Assembly: GCA_044869955.1 (NCBI GenBank)
Contig: JBIOYC010000190.1
Span: 1 to 60,219 of the forward strand
Direction of reading: 5' to 3'
Source of the DNA: CALMKX01 sp044869955
GTDB taxonomy: Bacteria > Acidobacteriota > Thermoanaerobaculia > Multivoradales > SZUA-115
DNA: 60,219 bases
Numbering within the stretch: the first letter of the stretch is position 1; each line of letters begins with the position of its first letter. Shown piece after piece: positions 57,488 to 60,219 of the stretch. The notes below the pieces were generated by a model. It had not been told where the DNA came from and did no database searches. It was given only the letters and a program-made list of their open reading frames with translations. Position numbers and translations under genes: made by a program.

Positions 57488-59445
57488 GAGGTCCTTTTCT
57501 CCTGCGGCCGTGGGCCGCCGGTCGGCTGAAGAGGCGAGGTCATCATGGTACCCCCCGCAAGCGTCAGTCGCTCGATGGCGGCAAGGGGTCCCGGGTCCCA
57601 GCGCCAGCCCCCGGCGGCGACCAGGCCTTCGAGGGTCGCCACCACCGCCTCGGCGCTCTTCGGCCGGTTGGCCGGCACCTTCTCGAGCAGGCTCATGACG
57701 CAGGCCTCGACCTCGGGCGCGAGGCCGGGGCTCCAGCGGTCCGGAGGCGCCGGCTCGTGCTCGAGGGTCCGTTTCAGGGCCTGGTGGGTGTCGCGGGCGG
57801 CGAAGGGGGCCTGCCCCACCAGGCACTCGTAGAGCACCACGCCGAGGGAGAACAGGTCGCTCCTGGCATCGGAGCGGCCGTCGCGGAGGGTCTCCGGAGC
57901 GATGTAGCCGGGGGTGCCGAAGAAGGTCTCGGTGGGCCGGGCCACCGAGGTCACCAGCTCGGCGATGCCGAAGTCCGTGACCTTGATCGCGCCGTCGTAG
58001 CCGAGCAGCACGTTCGAGGGCTTGATGTCGCGGTGCACGATGCCCTGGGAATGAGCGGCGGCGAGGGCGCGGGCGATCGCCAGTCCGAGGGTCGTCGCCT
58101 GCTCCCCGGTGAGGCTGCCACGGGCCCACAGCAGGCGCTCGAGGCCCACGCCGTCGACGTGCTCCATGGCGACGAACGCCAGGTCGCCCACCGCCTCGAC
58201 GTCGTGCACAGCGACGATGTTGGGGTGCAGGAAGCGCGCGGTCATCACCGCCTCGCGGCGCAGCTGGCCAGCCAGCTCCCGCCGCTTGGGCTCGGCCAGC
58301 CCGGAGCCCAGCCGCACCGTCTTCAAGGCCAGCCGGCGCTCGAGCTTGGGGTCCCAGCCGAGGAAGACCGTGCCCATCGCGCCGCTGCCGATCAGCTCGA
58401 GGACCTGGTAACGACCGAGGAAGACCTTGCCCAGCTCGTCGCGGTCCTGCAAGTGGCGCTCGAGGATGGCGAAGGCCGTGCGCAGCTCGGCGAGCTCGTT
58501 GCCCGGGCTGGCGCTCGGCTGCATCCCGACGAGCCGCATCTGAGCCGTGGCCAGGTGTCGGATCGGTCGTACCAGGCTGATGTGCCCCGCCTGCCAGAGC
58601 AGGCCGACCAGCACCAGGGCCAGGCCGAGGGTGGTCAGGGAGTGGCGGCGGGTCTCGCGGCGGATCTTCTCTGCCAGATGGGCCGGCTGGCGGGACAGCA
58701 CCACCCAGCCGTGGGTCCCCACCGGGGCGAAGGCGCCGAGGACCTCCTCGCCGTCCGGCCCCTGGTAGAGCCCGGCGCCGCTCACCTGGCCGCTGCGGCC
58801 GGCCGCGAGCTGACCCTCGGGGAAGGAGGAGAGATCCCGGGCAGAGCCGGCGAGCACGGCGCCATGGGCGTCCACCAGCACCAGGTCGGCCTCTTCGGCC
58901 GTCAGCTCGAAGGCGGCCACCGCCTCCTTCAGGGGTGCGGCGTCGGCCACCAGCCGCAACCGGGCGCCGTCCGTGCCGAGGGGGAGGTCGCGGCGCAGCC
59001 AGGTCTGCTCGCCGGCCGTCGCCACCTCGACCTCCTCACCCTGCCGCAGGGGGCGCTCGGCCAAGGGGGCAGCGGCGGCCAGGTCGCGGCGTTGGGCGCG
59101 CACCACCAGGGTGCCGTCCGCCGCCAGGACCGACAGGGAGGCGAGGTCGGGGCGCGACTCCAGAGTGCCGGCCAGCAGGGCCTGGGCGGCGTCGGAGCGG
59201 GGATCCGCGACCAGGCTCGGGTGGCCAGCGAGCGAGCGGCCCAGGGTCTCGAGCCCGTCCAGGAAGCCCGCCGTGCGCTCGGCGGCCGTGCGGGCGGTGA
59301 TGCTGTGGGTCTGCAGCACCTGGTCCTGGAAGCCGCTGCGCTGGACCCTCTGGAGCAGGAAGAAGGCGGTCAGCAGCGGCAGCAGCCCCACTGCCGTCAG
59401 GGCCAGCGCGATGCGCAGGGTCAGGGAGAGGCGGGGTCGATCCAT
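57484..59445 (-). CDS. Transmembrane sensor Ser/Thr protein kinase
   Basis: 653 residues. TM1 is at about 10-31 (IALALTAVGLLPLLTAFFLL), an extracytoplasmic Cache-like domain at about 32-265 (PDLASLSVLAADGTLVVRAQ, DLVLVDAHGAVLAGSARDLS, GTHGWVVLSRQP), and TM2 at about 270-292. A HAMP-like segment follows (LVRPIRHLATAQMRLVG). The Hanks kinase has GSGAMGTVFLG (P-loop), ALKTV (Lys), HRDIKPSNVLL, DFG, FGTPGYIAPE and SLGVVLYECLVG. Sensor plus HAMP plus Ser/Thr kinase is a histidine-kinase layout with a eukaryote-like kinase as output. The start ATG 59445 (MDRPRLSLTLRIA) directly precedes TM1. The coupled LysM/FecR gene downstream suggests cell-wall or secretion-related signalling. Confidence 0.85.
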   Translation of the reverse strand: MDRPRLSLTLRIALALTAVGLLPLLTAFFLLQRVQRSGFQDQVLQTHSITARTAAERTAGFLDGLETLGRSLAGHPSLVADPRSDAAQALLAGTLESRPDLASLSVLAADGTLVVRAQRRDLAAAAPLAERPLRQGEEVEVATAGEQTWLRRDLPLGTDGARLRLVADAAPLKEAVAAFELTAEEADLVLVDAHGAVLAGSARDLSSFPEGQLAAGRSGQVSGAGLYQGPDGEEVLGAFAPVGTHGWVVLSRQPAHLAEKIRRETRRHSLTTLGLALVLVGLLWQAGHISLVRPIRHLATAQMRLVGMQPSASPGNELAELRTAFAILERHLQDRDELGKVFLGRYQVLELIGSGAMGTVFLGWDPKLERRLALKTVRLGSGLAEPKRRELAGQLRREAVMTARFLHPNIVAVHDVEAVGDLAFVAMEHVDGVGLERLLWARGSLTGEQATTLGLAIARALAAAHSQGIVHRDIKPSNVLLGYDGAIKVTDFGIAELVTSVARPTETFFGTPGYIAPETLRDGRSDARSDLFSLGVVLYECLVGQAPFAARDTHQALKRTLEHEPAPPDRWSPGLAPEVEACVMSLLEKVPANRPKSAEAVVATLEGLVAAGGWRWDPGPLAAIERLTLAGGTMMTSPLQPTGGPRPQEKRTS

Positions 59446-59624
59446 CGTCCTCGGGTTTTTGGGGAGTCTCCGGGGCGCATCATCTCGCAATCCCGTCCAT
59501 TTGGCTCATCCGCCGTAGCGCTCGGCAGCGAGGTGTCGAATACCCTGAGGGAAACAGACCTCCTCTCGCGTCCACTACACCGAGAGCGGACTGCCTCCGC
59601 TCCCTCGACCCTGGAGACCTCGGA

Positions 59625-60219
59625 ATGAGCCTCGAGCCTCGAAGCGCCTCGCCTCCCGCCCGCCCCCGCCGTTCCCACCTCAACCCCCTTCCCCTTCTTT
59701 CCGTCCTGACCGGCTTCCTGGTCGGCCTGCTCGCCGCTCCCCCCGCCACCGCCCAGCTGTCGGTCTCGCCCCATTGCAGCAGCGTGGTGCTCTCGGGGAT
59801 GACCGCTGGCGGCCGGGTGGCGGTGGTGGGGGTGACCCGAGAGGAGAGCGCCTACTCCGGTAAGGGGTATCTGGTCGAAGCGGTGGCAGTGGACGCCAAC
59901 GGCGACACCCGCGAGACGGTGCCGCTCGACTTCGCCCTGGGCTTCAAGACCCTGCTGGTGGGCATCGACCTGGCGAGCGGGCAGACCGTGGTCTCGACCC
60001 CGCCGGGCTTTGCGGCCCAGGTGGCGACTCTGCCGCCCGGGGCCTACCAGGCCGGCGTGCTCGACACGGTGCCCACCCTGACCGTGCCGCGGGAGTGGGT
60101 GAAGCTGCTGCTGGTGCGGCCGGGGGTGGGCGCCTGGGGGGCGGAGGTGCGCGAAGGAAGTCCTCACGGCCCCGACGAGGTAGGCGACGGCGAGGCCTAC
60201 GTGCCCTGGACCGAGTGGC
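59625..60219 (+). CDS. Secreted protein, partial at the right edge
   Basis: The first 198 residues of a gene still open at the end of the window. It starts MSLEPRSASPPARPRRSHLN, has a Sec signal (LLSVLTGFLVGLLAAPPATA) and a mature start QLSVSPHCSSVVLSGM. Beta-strand-like segments follow (GKGYLVEAVAVDANGD, WVKLLLVRPGVGAW). GGAG lies ten bases before the ATG. It is divergent from the sensor kinase gene with 179 bases between starts, in which no clear promoter was identified. No family recognised. Confidence 0.7.
   Translation, partial: MSLEPRSASPPARPRRSHLNPLPLLSVLTGFLVGLLAAPPATAQLSVSPHCSSVVLSGMTAGGRVAVVGVTREESAYSGKGYLVEAVAVDANGDTRETVPLDFALGFKTLLVGIDLASGQTVVSTPPGFAAQVATLPPGAYQAGVLDTVPTLTVPREWVKLLLVRPGVGAWGAEVREGSPHGPDEVGDGEAYVPWTEW

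Noticed and set aside
1..60219. CRISPR arrays, tRNA/rRNA genes and insertion sequences
   Set aside because: No regular repeat-spacer pattern, cloverleaf-like sequence or transposase motif was noticed on either strand by eye; covariance-model searches were not possible.

Overview
This is a very GC-rich bacterial window, densely coded, with long runs of minus-strand genes joined by 4-base stop/start overlaps. The families point to a Gram-negative organism, most likely Acidobacteriota (Thermoanaerobaculia-like). The evidence is the polysaccharide export machinery, a TonB receptor, outer-membrane barrels, CHAT-TPR proteins, FecR/LysM proteins, hybrid sensor Ser/Thr kinases and a secreted protein ending in a 'DGFESGDTSAW' tail. 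The phylum is an inference from gene content, not from a marker gene. I saw no rRNA, tRNA, CRISPR array or transposase.

Layout. (1) 237-16406, minus strand: an exopolysaccharide/O-antigen assembly operon with seven GT-B glycosyltransferase-like genes, a polymerase/ligase-like membrane protein, a methyltransferase, an amino-sugar aminotransferase plus NeuD/PglD-type acetyltransferase pair, a Wzx-type flippase and an asparagine-synthase-like amidotransferase. (2) 16486-23915, minus strand: the export and control module (outer-membrane barrel, Wza-like export protein, Wzc-like tyrosine autokinase, CpsB-type phosphatase, TPR protein, small secreted protein). (3) 23996-25441, plus strand: an O-antigen ligase-like gene. 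(4) 25360-35537, minus strand: two tandem copies of one regulatory cassette, each a large NB-ARC/TPR/BTAD regulator followed by an array of GTAAGC heptamers and then secreted or redox target genes. (5) 35605-45036: a second polysaccharide group (EPS nucleotidyltransferase, ligase, TPR proteins, initiating sugar-phosphate transferase) with a TonB-dependent receptor. (6) 45111-55687, plus strand: metF, a secreted CHAT-TPR protein with a small partner, an ECF sigma factor and membrane anti-sigma-like protein, a decayed gene, and metH under a SAM-I-clan riboswitch. (7) 55691-60219: a LysM/FecR-like protein and a sensor Ser/Thr kinase (minus strand), and a secreted protein running off the right edge.

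How the parts fit. Regions 1, 2 and 5 together supply a nearly complete Wzx/Wzy-type pathway: initiating transferase, glycosyltransferases, amino-sugar modification, flippase, polymerase/ligase, kinase/phosphatase pair and outer-membrane export. MetF makes the methyl-THF that MetH uses, and the SAM switch closes the feedback loop on metH.

The most interesting system is region 4. Both regulators have the BTAD domain at the C-terminus, the reverse of AfsR. Both have matching promoters, apparently start at CTG one codon after an in-frame TGA, and are followed by direct-repeat arrays whose 9 / 11 / 20-base geometry relative to a TACTCT -10 box is the same in the two copies. This looks like a duplicated, self-contained SARP-like activation cassette.
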